Assembly (NCBI GenBank): GCA_964477735.1
Contig: CAYZFD010000007.1
Coordinates: 1-56,579 of the forward strand
DNA: 56,579 nucleotides
Source: CAYZFD01 sp964477735
Lineage (GTDB): Bacteria > Bacteroidota > Bacteroidia > Flavobacteriales > Flavobacteriaceae
Direction: 5' to 3'
Positions 47,652-55,919 of this stretch are shown piece after piece. Position 1 is the first letter of the stretch. Each line of letters opens with the position of its first letter. Position numbers and translations under genes: made by a program. The notes under the pieces are model-generated. The model worked only from the letters and a program-made list of their open reading frames with translations. It did no database searches and was not told the origin of the DNA.

Positions 47652-48505
47652 TGAAAAACGAGTTAAAATACAGATTTAGTTTGCTTTCGGCTTCAGAGAA
47701 GTTGATAGCGGTTATGTTGTTGTTTTTCTTCTTTCCTTTTTTGGTTCGAACACTCCTTTTTTTGGTAGGGCAATCGTTTAATTTTATTTATTGGTTTGAG
47801 CTTTATCCCTCTTGGGATGTTCTCCTTTTACGCCCTTGGACTCTTTTAACTTACGCTTTTTTTCACGGCTCTATTGGCCACCTGTTTTGGAACATGGTTT
47901 TGCTCTATTTTTCGGGTCGCCTTTTTCTTAATTTACTCAACACCCACACCTTCTATAACCTGTTTTTTCTAGGGGTGATGGCAGGAGGGCTAAGTTTTGT
48001 GATTTCCTATACTTTGTTCCCGGTTTTTTGGGGTCAAAACCCACCTCTAATTGGAAGTTCTGCGGGCGTGATGGCTGTCCTGATTTTTGTTTGTGCCACA
48101 ATCCCTCAACAAGAAGTTAGGTTATTGTTTTTCCCCATTAAACTTTGGGTAGTTGGTGCGCTTTTTGTTGCCATCGATCTTGTTCAAATCCCAAGTGGTA
48201 ATGCCGGGGGACATTTGGCGCATTTGGGAGGTGCAGCCCTAGGTTATTTATATCAAAAACAATTGCAAAAGGGTCATGATATCGGAAAGTGGTTTGGGAT
48301 ATGTTTGGAAAATATTTTGAAGTATTTCAAACCTTCAAAGTCAAAAATGAAACCAGTTCATAGATCTCCAAAAAGAACTTCTACCCACAAAGCAGACCTC
48401 CATCAGGAAAGGATCGATGAGATTCTTGATAAAATTAGCAAATCTGGTTATGAAAGTTTAACTCGAGATGAAAAAGATTTTTTGTTTCAAGCAGGAAAAA
48501 AATAG
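47651..48505 (+). CDS. rhomboid family intramembrane protease with C-terminal extension (second of two)
   Basis: 284 residues from ATG at 47651. Membrane core with RPWTLLTYAFFHGSIGHLFW (near 64), the putative Ser nucleophile in LIGSSAGVMAVL (near 138) and His in GGHLAHLGGAALGYL (near 186). After about residue 200 comes a basic cytoplasmic tail ending in a short helical motif (ERIDEILDKISKSGYESLTR DEKDFLFQAG), the DUF6576-like ending seen on Bacteroidota rhomboids. Translationally coupled to the first rhomboid gene. A TTG at 47639 is in frame but less likely. Confidence 0.9.
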   Translation: MKNELKYRFSLLSASEKLIAVMLLFFFFPFLVRTLLFLVGQSFNFIYWFELYPSWDVLLLRPWTLLTYAFFHGSIGHLFWNMVLLYFSGRLFLNLLNTHTFYNLFFLGVMAGGLSFVISYTLFPVFWGQNPPLIGSSAGVMAVLIFVCATIPQQEVRLLFFPIKLWVVGALFVAIDLVQIPSGNAGGHLAHLGGAALGYLYQKQLQKGHDIGKWFGICLENILKYFKPSKSKMKPVHRSPKRTSTHKADLHQERIDEILDKISKSGYESLTRDEKDFLFQAGKK

Positions 48506-48510
48506 TTGGT

Positions 48511-49524
48511 TTGAAACGATTGATTGATAAAATCCTGATTTTTACCAATAGTGTTTTGGCACTGTTGCTTCTATTGGCCTATTTACTACCCTTTCTCTTC
48601 CCTCAGAGTTTTCCTTTTTTAGCGGTGCTTAGTCTTGGCCTTCCTGTGCTGATCATCATTAACATCTTTTTTTTTATATACTGGCTCTTTAGGCTTCGAA
48701 AACCCTTTTTTATTTCCCTAGTCACCCTATTGTTTGGTTTTCCCCATTTGACTGCCATATATCAGCAAAATCAATCCAATGTTTCGAATCATGTGGGACT
48801 TAGATTTATGAGTTTCAATGTTAGGTTGCTCAATCACTTTAATTGGATAAATCAAAACGATGTTCCACAAAAAATTCAACAACTTCTAAAAAATTCAGAA
48901 ACCACATTAGTTTGCTTTCAGGAATTTTACAACAAGCACGAAAACTTGTTTACCGATTTTCCCTATCGATCAAAACACACGAAGACAGGGGAGATGTCTA
49001 TGTCAATTTTTTCAAAACACCCCATTATTCATCAGGGGGTTTTGCCCATTGAATCGTTCACCAACGGAGCACATTTTGTTGACATTGTTCACGAAATGGA
49101 TACGATTAGGGTTTATAACATTCATTTGCAGTCATTTCATATTCCAAAAGAGGAGGTGGTTTTTTCTCAGGCAAGCTCAGAGTTGCTTTTTAAAAGGTTG
49201 GGCAAAGGGTTTTCAAAGCAGCAATCTCAGGCTGAAATCATCAAAAATCACATGATGCATTCTCCCTATCCAGTGGTGCTTATGGGTGATTTTAATAACG
49301 GCCCACATTCCTATGTGTATAGAAAGTTAAAAGGAGATTTTTTAGATGCTTTTCAGGAAAAAGGAAATGGTTTCGGTATCACCTATTGGTTGCGTTGGAT
49401 TCCATTGCGTATTGATTTTGCTTTGGTTGATCCAAACTTTCGAGTCGAAAGTTTTGAAACACTTTCCTCAATCCTTTCCGATCACCAACCCATTAGTGTA
49501 CATTTGAAACTTCAAAAAAACTAA
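48511..49524 (+). CDS. endonuclease/exonuclease/phosphatase family protein with membrane anchor, TTG start
   Basis: 337 residues. Two or three N-terminal membrane segments (about 8-25, 32-55, 62-80), then an EEP domain: MSFNVRLLNHFNW (Asn, near 97), VCFQEFYNKH (Glu, near 131), GDFNNGPHSYVY (near 257) and SDHQPIS (His, near 325). The membrane form suggests action on a phospholipid, phosphoinositide or extracellular nucleic acid; undecided. The only sensible start is TTG at 48511, 5 bp after the second rhomboid. Its 3' end overlaps the convergent rsmD gene by 32 bp, the largest overlap here. Confidence 0.85.
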   Translation: MKRLIDKILIFTNSVLALLLLLAYLLPFLFPQSFPFLAVLSLGLPVLIIINIFFFIYWLFRLRKPFFISLVTLLFGFPHLTAIYQQNQSNVSNHVGLRFMSFNVRLLNHFNWINQNDVPQKIQQLLKNSETTLVCFQEFYNKHENLFTDFPYRSKHTKTGEMSMSIFSKHPIIHQGVLPIESFTNGAHFVDIVHEMDTIRVYNIHLQSFHIPKEEVVFSQASSELLFKRLGKGFSKQQSQAEIIKNHMMHSPYPVVLMGDFNNGPHSYVYRKLKGDFLDAFQEKGNGFGITYWLRWIPLRIDFALVDPNFRVESFETLSSILSDHQPISVHLKLQKN

Positions 49525-50041
49525 ACACACAGCCGCCATAATTCCGTTGTTCTCTAAATTGTGGCAAATGACTAAAGTCGTGTTGGGTGCTGTGCTCGAG
49601 TATCAAGAGCCCGTTTTCATTTAACCAAGAATTATCAAAAACATGAGTCACGATTTCGGTGTAGGAATCAGCGGGGAGGTCGTAGGGGGGGTCTGCCATG
49701 ATTAGGTCAAATGATTTGGTGTTTTCTGTTAGGTATTTAAATACGTTTGTGCGTCTCGTTTCGATGGTCAACTGCAGTAGCTGCGCTGTTTTTTCAATAA
49801 ATTGAATGCAGTTTTTGTCACGATCCACAGCCATTATTGTGGCAATCCCTCTAGAAGCAGCTTCAAAAGATAAGCTCCCTGTACCAGCGAAGAGGTCTAG
49901 GAATGAGATTTCATCAAAATAAAAACGATGGTTTAGAATATTGAACACTGCTTCTTTAGCCCTATCTGTTGTGGGGCGCACAGGTAGATTTTTGGGTGCT
50001 GTAATCCTTCTCCCTTTGTGTTTACCTGCAATGATTCTCAT
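49493..50041 (-). CDS. rsmD: 16S rRNA (guanine966-N2)-methyltransferase RsmD
   Basis: Methylates G966 of 16S rRNA using SAM. 182 residues: RIIAGKHKGRRITAPKNLPV (2-21), RPTTDRAKEAVFNIL (22-36), the SAM site FLDLFAGTGSLSFEAASRG (about 47-65) and catalytic MADPPYDLP (about 114-122). The start codon overlaps the stop of the DUF3822 gene by one base, and the 3' end overlaps the nuclease gene by 32 bp. Confidence 0.95.
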   Translation of the reverse strand: MRIIAGKHKGRRITAPKNLPVRPTTDRAKEAVFNILNHRFYFDEISFLDLFAGTGSLSFEAASRGIATIMAVDRDKNCIQFIEKTAQLLQLTIETRRTNVFKYLTENTKSFDLIMADPPYDLPADSYTEIVTHVFDNSWLNENGLLILEHSTQHDFSHLPQFREQRNYGGCVFSFFEVSNVH

Positions 50042-50856
50042 TAGAATAGAGATTCTATGATATAGTTTCTGTGTGGATACAGGGCTTTTGTCAGAGGGGT
50101 TAGCTTTCTTTTAGGGTTTAGAAATTTTAAATCCCTAACGTATTGGTAGGTAATTTTAAAGGTAGCATCTTCTTTGTCTAAGTGGCCAGTGATGTGCAAA
50201 GGGACGCGATCTGGGTCTATATTGCATTGTTCGGCCACAAACAATAAATAATACAAAAAGTCTTCCGGGCTTTCGAAGGGAAAGGTGTTAAACAACAGGA
50301 GTTTGTTGTCTTGAAACACCAAAAGATCCAATTGTCTTTTCTGAATGTTGGCAAACCATTGTATGCCTTCATTATGAAAGGCTTCTTTTTGTAGGTTTTC
50401 AATGAGCACTGTTGAATAATGAAAATATTCAAAAGCTTCAAAATGGTCGAGTAACATGTTGTTGATGTTCACAAACGGAACATAAACACAGGCCATCTCC
50501 ATGTTTTGAATGATGTCGTAGGTGGCAAAATCATTTTCGAGCAATTGTATGTTTTGGTCTAGATAGCCAAGCAAAGAATTTTCATCGAATAAAGCCAATG
50601 GAACTAAAGTGTATAAGTCGTTAATGAGAACCACTCTCACGGATGAGGGTGGAAATGGCAATGCCAAAGCTTCAATTTGCTTATGGAGCGTTTCTGCTAA
50701 GGTTTGGGGATTTTTTCTGACCTCAAAGTCAAGATTATGCTGAAGCATCACTTGGCCATTTGGGGTAGTGCCTAAAAAAGAAAGTCCATCCAAACTGATT
50801 TGGATGGACAATCGATATGGATTTGTGATATTGTTATTGTCGTGGTTTGCTGTCAT
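50041..50856 (-). CDS. DUF3822 family protein, probable actin/Hsp70-like fold
   Basis: 271 residues from ATG at 50856; an ATG seven codons earlier (50877) would enlarge the overlap with the upstream gene from 23 to 44 bp. Features are NPYRLSIQISLDGLSFLG (two strands and a turn), LALPFPPSSVRVVLINDLYT LVPLALFDEN (about 70-99) and LLLFNTFPFESPEDFLYYLL (about 198). A Bacteroides member has, as I recall, an actin-like fold, similar to PilM-type assembly proteins. Lies between rsmD and a single-span membrane protein in one operon. Function unknown. Confidence 0.8.
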   Translation of the reverse strand: MTANHDNNNITNPYRLSIQISLDGLSFLGTTPNGQVMLQHNLDFEVRKNPQTLAETLHKQIEALALPFPPSSVRVVLINDLYTLVPLALFDENSLLGYLDQNIQLLENDFATYDIIQNMEMACVYVPFVNINNMLLDHFEAFEYFHYSTVLIENLQKEAFHNEGIQWFANIQKRQLDLLVFQDNKLLLFNTFPFESPEDFLYYLLFVAEQCNIDPDRVPLHITGHLDKEDATFKITYQYVRDLKFLNPKRKLTPLTKALYPHRNYIIESLF

Positions 50857-51487
50857 AAATGGTTGGCCAGTTTCCATTGGTGCTTACCTCACTCAAAGAA
50901 CCCACTATGATTTCTGAACCGTTTACGCCATCAACAGAAATGAGTGCATTTTCTTGCTTCAATAAATTTTTGTCTTGATCATGCAACACAACATCTTTTT
51001 TAACTTTGGCTTGGAAAACAGCCACTCTAAAACCGTTTTTATCAATCACGTCTGCTTTCATTTCAAACTTAGCATCGATACCAGAAACAGGTACTTTTGC
51101 CATATTTTTATATCGGTCAGAATTTTTGAATAATGAATCTTTAACAGAGGCAAAACCAAGCGTGTCAATGACAACTACTTCTTTTAACATGTCAATGCGA
51201 TAGGTTCGGTCATATTCTAAATAACTCGAATCGCGTTTTTCAACCAAGGTGTATTGTGCAGTATCGATAAAACGGATTAAACCATCAATTGTGGGTGAAA
51301 AAACACCCGTTACACTTTTGTGTGCTACTTGTGCGTCTCGAATGTCTTTAAGTCGGTTAATGACCTGAGTGTAACGCTGCTCTTTAACTTTGTTGAATTC
51401 GATGGGGCCATTAATGGAATCATAGACCTTAAATGCAAAAAAGAAAATTAAGATCCAGAGGCCAATTAATATGAGTCTATTTTTCAT
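50834..51487 (-). CDS. single-span membrane protein with pilin-like N-terminal half
   Basis: 217 residues from ATG at 51487 (MKNRLILIGLWILIFFFAFK). One membrane segment (about 4-22), then a helix RYTQVINRLKDIRDAQVAHK SVTGVFSPTIDGLIRFID (about 42-80). Its pattern (Ile-Arg-x-Ala-Gln-x-x, Gly-x-Phe, x-Asp-x-Leu) is that of pseudopilin N-terminal helices. The rest is strand-rich and periplasmic. I do not know the family name. The gene precedes DUF3822 and rsmD, overlapping DUF3822. The frame continues upstream to 51562 without family-like sequence. Confidence 0.72.
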   Translation of the reverse strand: MKNRLILIGLWILIFFFAFKVYDSINGPIEFNKVKEQRYTQVINRLKDIRDAQVAHKSVTGVFSPTIDGLIRFIDTAQYTLVEKRDSSYLEYDRTYRIDMLKEVVVIDTLGFASVKDSLFKNSDRYKNMAKVPVSGIDAKFEMKADVIDKNGFRVAVFQAKVKKDVVLHDQDKNLLKQENALISVDGVNGSEIIVGSLSEVSTNGNWPTIYDSKPRQ

Positions 51488-51565
51488 TAGGTAATCGTGA
51501 TTAAAGCTTTTAACAAAACTACAATTTTTTTTAGAATAGAAAACGACTCCCCTAAAAAACATTGA

Positions 51566-51573
51566 TATCTTTG
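51566..51573 (+). promoter_or_regulatory. -7 box for the RecD2-like helicase gene
   Basis: TATCTTTG, 6 bp before the ATG at 51580, implying a leaderless mRNA. No -33 TTG. Confidence 0.5.
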
Positions 51574-51579
51574 AAGATT

Positions 51580-53022
51580 ATGAATTCGAGTGCGAAAAAT
51601 GCAGATGATTATGCGCGGATTTTAGCGGAAAGTTTCCCGTTCGAACCAACAGTTGCGCAAAGAGAAGCACAAGAAGTTTTTTCAAAATTTTTATTCCAAG
51701 CAGAAAACGATCACCTATTTCTACTCACAGGCTATGCAGGAACAGGGAAAACAACCCTGTTGGCCAATTTGGTTAATCAACTGAGTGGTGTATTCTATAA
51801 GTCGGTGCTATTGGCCCCCACTGGTAGAGCTGCAAAAGTGCTGTCTAATTATGCCGGCAAGCGCGCTTTTACGATTCATAAAAGGATTTATTTCCCCAAG
51901 CCCAACAAATCGGGGCGTATTGCTTTTACAAGACAACAAAACAAGCATACCAATACCATTTTTGTGGTAGATGAGGGCTCCATGATTCAAGGCGCCTCTG
52001 CAGCATCTAGTTTGTTTGAGTCGGGTTCTTTGTTAGCGGATTTAATAGATTATGTAAACGAAGGAAAAAACTGTAAACTGATGATTGTGGGCGACACAGC
52101 TCAGCTTCCGCCCGTAAAAGTGGACTTGAGCCCGGCACTCGATCCAGAATATCTTGCTCAGCATTTCCACAAAAAAGTATCTATGGTTACCCTAGACGAG
52201 GTGCTTAGACAATCCAAAACCTCAGGGATTTTGTTAAATGCTACCACGCTCCGACAATGTATTCAGTCGAAAATATCGGTAGGGTTTGCGTTCAACATTT
52301 CTGGATATAGGGATATTATTCGCCTTCAGGATGGTCGAGAGTTGCAAGAGGCAATAGAAGATGCCCATGCTAGCAAAGGTGCTGAAGAAACCATTGTGGT
52401 GGTGCGGTCAAACAAACGTGCAAACCTTTACAATCAGCAAATTCGAAATCATATTTTATTTAGGACGCATCAACTCAATGTTGGGGATTTGTTGATGGTG
52501 GTGAAAAACAATTATTTTTGGCTAAAACCGACCTCAACCCCAGGATTCATCGCCAATGGTGATATTGTTCGTGTCGAAAAAATTCAAGCTTTTAAAAATC
52601 TCTATGGTTTTTCTTTTGCTGAAATTACGGCCCAGCTGGTAGATTATCCCGATGAACCTGCCTTTGAAACGGTCGTGATTTTGGATGTTTTAGACCTTGA
52701 GGCACCAACCCTAACCTATGAGCAAACACAAGAGTTGTATAATGAAATCCAAAAAGATTATGCCCATTTAAAATCAAAATATCAACGTTTCAGACAAATT
52801 AAGGAAAGTCCTTTTTATAACGCGCTTCAAGTAAAATTTGCCTATGCCATTACTTGCCACAAATCTCAAGGTGGACAATGGAACACGGTTTTTGTAGAGC
52901 AGCCCTATTTGCCCAATGGCACTAGCGTGGAATATTATCGTTGGTTATACACGGCCATCACCCGAGCCTCTAACAAATTGTATTTGATTGGTTTTTCGAA
53001 CGATGTCTTTGTTGATGCATAG
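51580..53022 (+). CDS. RecD2-like ATP-dependent DNA helicase (UvrD_C_2)
   Basis: Superfamily 1B helicase, 480 residues from ATG at 51580. Walker A is LLTGYAGTGKTTLLANLV (near 50), Walker B VVDEGSMIQGAS (near 130), a QLPPVKVDLSPALDP motif III region (near 178), DEVLRQSKTSGILLNAT (near 203), and the UvrD_C_2 end ITCHKSQGGQWNTVFVEQ (near 425) with YTAITRASNKLYLIGF. It lacks the long N-terminal OB and helix-hairpin domains of true RecD2 and is not next to recBC genes, so it acts alone. Likely role in repair. Confidence 0.9.
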   Translation: MNSSAKNADDYARILAESFPFEPTVAQREAQEVFSKFLFQAENDHLFLLTGYAGTGKTTLLANLVNQLSGVFYKSVLLAPTGRAAKVLSNYAGKRAFTIHKRIYFPKPNKSGRIAFTRQQNKHTNTIFVVDEGSMIQGASAASSLFESGSLLADLIDYVNEGKNCKLMIVGDTAQLPPVKVDLSPALDPEYLAQHFHKKVSMVTLDEVLRQSKTSGILLNATTLRQCIQSKISVGFAFNISGYRDIIRLQDGRELQEAIEDAHASKGAEETIVVVRSNKRANLYNQQIRNHILFRTHQLNVGDLLMVVKNNYFWLKPTSTPGFIANGDIVRVEKIQAFKNLYGFSFAEITAQLVDYPDEPAFETVVILDVLDLEAPTLTYEQTQELYNEIQKDYAHLKSKYQRFRQIKESPFYNALQVKFAYAITCHKSQGGQWNTVFVEQPYLPNGTSVEYYRWLYTAITRASNKLYLIGFSNDVFVDA

Positions 53023-53039
53023 TTTTAAATGTATTTTTG
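53012..53039 (+). promoter_or_regulatory. promoter of kdsB
   Basis: TTG (53012-53014), 17 bp, TATTTTTG (53032-53039), 6 bp before the first ATG at 53046, so the mRNA would be leaderless. It overlaps the end of the helicase gene. Confidence 0.6.
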
Positions 53040-53045
53040 CACCAG

Positions 53046-53789
53046 ATGATGAAAACAATTGCTATGATTCCCGCCCGTTTGATGGCGGCCAGATTTCCGA
53101 AAAAACTTTTACAACCCTTGGGGGGTAAAACAGTTTTGCAATGCACCTATGAGCGCACCCTCAATACTGGACTTTTTGAGCAAGTGATCGTAGTCACTGA
53201 TAGCGATGAAATTGAGGCATCTGTACTTTCATACAACGGAACTGTGTTTCGAAGTCAACAGTCCCATGAATGTGGTAGTAACCGAATTGCCGAAGCAGCA
53301 GCTCACATGGATGCAGACATTATTCTAAACGTGCAAGGAGATGAGCCCTTTATAGAAAGCGAAAGTCTCAGCAGATTGCTCGATGTGTTTAAACAAGACA
53401 CTCACGCTGAAATCGATCTGGCTTCGTTGATGACACCTCTCCATAATAAGGAAGATATCGAAAATCCAAATGTTGTGAAAGTCATTGTTGATCAAAACAA
53501 TTTTGCGATCTATTTTTCACGCTCTGTTATCCCTTACCCCAGAGACCCTGAGATGGCTACACATTTTAAACATAAAGGGGTTTATGCTTTCCGAAAACCT
53601 GCATTACTCGATTTTTATCAAACTCCGCCAACACCACTCGAAAGTGCAGAAAAGATTGAATGTATTCGTTATTTGGAAGTGGGCAAGCGAATTAAAATGG
53701 TGCATACACCTCATGACTCAGTAGGTATTGACACCCCCGATGATTTATTAAAAGCTGAAAAAATTTGGCAATCTAACGCGGTTCGATGA
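53046..53789 (+). CDS. kdsB: CMP-3-deoxy-D-manno-octulosonate cytidylyltransferase
   Basis: Activates Kdo with CTP for lipopolysaccharide inner-core synthesis. 247 residues from ATG at 53046; 53049 is also possible. Motifs: AMIPARLMAARFPKKLLQPL (about 5-24), VVTDSDEI (near 53), the SHECGSNRIAEAAA segment (near 75), ILNVQGDEPFIES (near 96) and the HKGVYAFRK and ESAEKIECIRYLEVG regions. It overlaps the acyltransferase gene by 4 bp (ATGA), so the two envelope-lipid genes are coupled. Confidence 0.95.
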   Translation: MMKTIAMIPARLMAARFPKKLLQPLGGKTVLQCTYERTLNTGLFEQVIVVTDSDEIEASVLSYNGTVFRSQQSHECGSNRIAEAAAHMDADIILNVQGDEPFIESESLSRLLDVFKQDTHAEIDLASLMTPLHNKEDIENPNVVKVIVDQNNFAIYFSRSVIPYPRDPEMATHFKHKGVYAFRKPALLDFYQTPPTPLESAEKIECIRYLEVGKRIKMVHTPHDSVGIDTPDDLLKAEKIWQSNAVR

Positions 53790-54322
53790 GATATTTTTGG
53801 AAGTTTATTCTCACAAAATTGATGGGATGGAAAATTACCGGTCAAATTCCAGCGATTTCTAAATGTGTGATTATCGTTGTGCCACACACACATTGGATGG
53901 ATTTTTTGATTGGATTATTTGTAAGAAGTGCCATAGGTCTTGAAATTAATTTTATTGGTAAAAAAGAACTCTTTGACAGTCCTTTTGGATGGCTATTTCG
54001 TTGGTTGGGCGGCGCCCCTGTCAATCGCGCTAAAAACCACAACACTGTTGATCAAGTGGTGAGATTGTTTAAAACAAAAGAAACATTTCGTTTGGCGCTT
54101 TCTCCGGAAGGAACTCGTAAAAAAGTGGCGCAATGGCGAAGCGGATTTTACCACATCGCACATTTAGCTCAAGTGCCTATCATTCCTGTATCGTTTGACT
54201 TTCCAAATAAAGAAGTGAAAATCAACCCTGCTTTTGCCACTTCAGGCAATTATGAAGCAGACACGCTATTTTTAAAAAAATATTTCAAAGGTGTTTTAGG
54301 GAAAATAGCTGAGAATTCTTAG
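53786..54322 (+). CDS. 1-acylglycerol-3-phosphate acyltransferase-like protein (PlsC family)
   Basis: Membrane-associated acyltransferase of 178 residues, shorter than classic PlsC. The HX4D motif is PHTHWMDFL (His at about 31, Asp at about 36), with the phosphate-binding PEGTRKK (about 110-116). A hydrophobic stretch (about 26-50) links to the membrane. Glycerophosphate, lyso-lipid or lipid A acylation are all possible. Coupled to kdsB by a 4-bp overlap, which favours an envelope lipid role. Its stop interlocks with that of yebC (54319-54322). Confidence 0.88.
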   Translation: MRYFWKFILTKLMGWKITGQIPAISKCVIIVVPHTHWMDFLIGLFVRSAIGLEINFIGKKELFDSPFGWLFRWLGGAPVNRAKNHNTVDQVVRLFKTKETFRLALSPEGTRKKVAQWRSGFYHIAHLAQVPIIPVSFDFPNKEVKINPAFATSGNYEADTLFLKKYFKGVLGKIAENS

Positions 54323-55041
54323 TCGTCACTGTCTATCTCCATGGTGTGATAGACATTCTGAACGTCGTCATCTTCTTCAATTTTTTCAAGTAATTTTTCA
54401 ACTTCTTCCACTTGCTCTGGACTCAATTTTTTCGTCACAGAAGGAATGCGTTCAAATCCAGAAGAAAGAATTTCGATTTGACTAGATTCAAGCGCCTTTT
54501 GGATGGCTCCAAAGCTTTCGAAAGGTGCATAAAGTAAAATGCCATCATCATCAACAAAAACTTCTTCTACCCCATAATCGATAAATTCAAGCTCGAGATC
54601 TTCGGGGTCTAAACCTTCTGGATTGACGCGAAAGTTACATGTGTGGTCAAACATAAACTCTACTGAACCTGAAGTGCCTAAGTTTCCATTGTTTTTGTTG
54701 AAGTAACTTCTAATATTGGCTACGGTTCGGTTGTTGTTGTCGGTTGCAGTTTCTACCAATACTGCAACCCCGTGAGGGGCATAGCCTTCAAACAAAACTT
54801 CTTTGTAGTTTTCGGTGTTTTTATCAGAAGCTTTTTTAATGGCTCGTTCAATATTGTCCTTGGGCATGTTGACAGCCTTAGCATTTTGAATAACAGCCCT
54901 AAGCTTGGCATTGGTTTCGGGATTTGGTCCACCATCTTTCACGGCCATAACAATGTCTTTGCCAATACGAGTAAAAGTTTTGGCCATAGCTGACCAACGT
55001 TTCATTTTTCTCGCTTTTCTAAACTCAAACGCTCTTCCCAT
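54319..55041 (-). CDS. yebC: YebC/PmpR family protein
   Basis: 240 residues with MGRAFEFRKARKMKRWSAMA (1-20), the family signature NMPKDNIERAIKKAS region (near 75), GYAPHGVAVLVETATDNNNR (near 101) and an acidic C-terminus (EEDDDVQNVYHTMEIDSDD). Family members have been described as transcription regulators and, more recently for YebC-type proteins, as translation factors easing ribosome stalling; which applies here is not known. Single gene with its own promoter, 51 bp after the stop of the RmlD-like gene. Confidence 0.94.
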   Translation of the reverse strand: MGRAFEFRKARKMKRWSAMAKTFTRIGKDIVMAVKDGGPNPETNAKLRAVIQNAKAVNMPKDNIERAIKKASDKNTENYKEVLFEGYAPHGVAVLVETATDNNNRTVANIRSYFNKNNGNLGTSGSVEFMFDHTCNFRVNPEGLDPEDLELEFIDYGVEEVFVDDDGILLYAPFESFGAIQKALESSQIEILSSGFERIPSVTKKLSPEQVEEVEKLLEKIEEDDDVQNVYHTMEIDSDD

Positions 55042-55059
55042 TAATAATAAATGTTTTTA

Positions 55060-55089
55060 CAAATATAAGCTTACTCATAGAGTTCTCAA
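55060..55089 (-). promoter_or_regulatory. promoter of yebC
   Basis: On minus: TTG (55089-55087), exactly 19 bp, TATATTTG (55067-55060), 18 bp before the yebC ATG. Confidence 0.75.
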
Positions 55090-55092
55090 ACC

Positions 55093-55908
55093 TTAACGTC
55101 GCCTAAAAATATCGTCTAATATATCTTGAAAACCATATTGTAAATGCTTTGGGAGTGCGTTGTCTCTTGGAAGTACTGCCAAATATCTGTCTTGGTTGGT
55201 TGTGAAGATATGTTTGTAAACGGGGTTTTTGGCTTCCAAATGAAACACCAATCGATGCATCCATTCGTCATGGTGAATTAGATCCTTGCTGCCCAAATGA
55301 AAAAGGCCTCCCTTTTTTCGATTGAGCATATAGTGAATTTGACGTGTAAGCTGGCGATCACTAGCCACATTAATGATGAGGTTTGGAAAAATTTCGATAG
55401 GTTTCTGTGTGTTTAACAGCGTCTTTATTTGAAGAATTCTAGGTGACTTGGGGCCAAAAAGCATAGGCACTCTAGCGACTATCCCTTTGTTTTTGGGCAA
55501 GCGCATAAGTGCATTCTCGATTTTAATTTTGAACCTTCCATAAACACTTTCCGAAAGTGTTTTGTCGTGCTCATAGCTTGGGTAATTGCTAAAAGCATCA
55601 AACACATTGGCAGAGGAAAATATCAATAGCCTGCATGGGTTGTTTTTTGTAAAACTAATTAGTTCGAAGTGCAAGGCTAACTGGGCTTCGAAGGGCCCGC
55701 GAACACAGGCAATGATAATATGTGGACGCAAGGATTCTAAAAGGATTTCAGACCGCTCTTTGGTGAAATCAAAAGCAAAAAAGCGTTTGTTTTTTGAAAA
55801 TTGTGTTTGATGGCAGTAAGTGCCATAAACATCAAAATAATTACTAAGCTCTTTGGTGAGGGCTTGACCCAAATACCCGCTTGCACCAACAATTAAAATT
55901 TTGTTCAA
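55093..55908 (-). CDS. NAD(P)-dependent sugar-nucleotide reductase, RmlD/SDR-like
   Basis: 271 residues of the extended short-chain dehydrogenase fold. Rossmann motif is ILIVGASGYLGQALTKEL (about 4-21), active-site YGRFK (Tyr and Lys, near 141) after FSSANVFDAFSNYPSYEHDK, and VPMLFGPKSPR (near 165). It most resembles RmlD-type dTDP-4-dehydrorhamnose reductases, but without other dTDP-rhamnose genes here the substrate is open. It follows gcvT by 11 bp on the same strand and may be co-transcribed. Confidence 0.83.
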   Translation of the reverse strand: MNKILIVGASGYLGQALTKELSNYFDVYGTYCHQTQFSKNKRFFAFDFTKERSEILLESLRPHIIIACVRGPFEAQLALHFELISFTKNNPCRLLIFSSANVFDAFSNYPSYEHDKTLSESVYGRFKIKIENALMRLPKNKGIVARVPMLFGPKSPRILQIKTLLNTQKPIEIFPNLIINVASDRQLTRQIHYMLNRKKGGLFHLGSKDLIHHDEWMHRLVFHLEAKNPVYKHIFTTNQDRYLAVLPRDNALPKHLQYGFQDILDDIFRRR

Positions 55909-55919
55909 AATCGCTAGAG

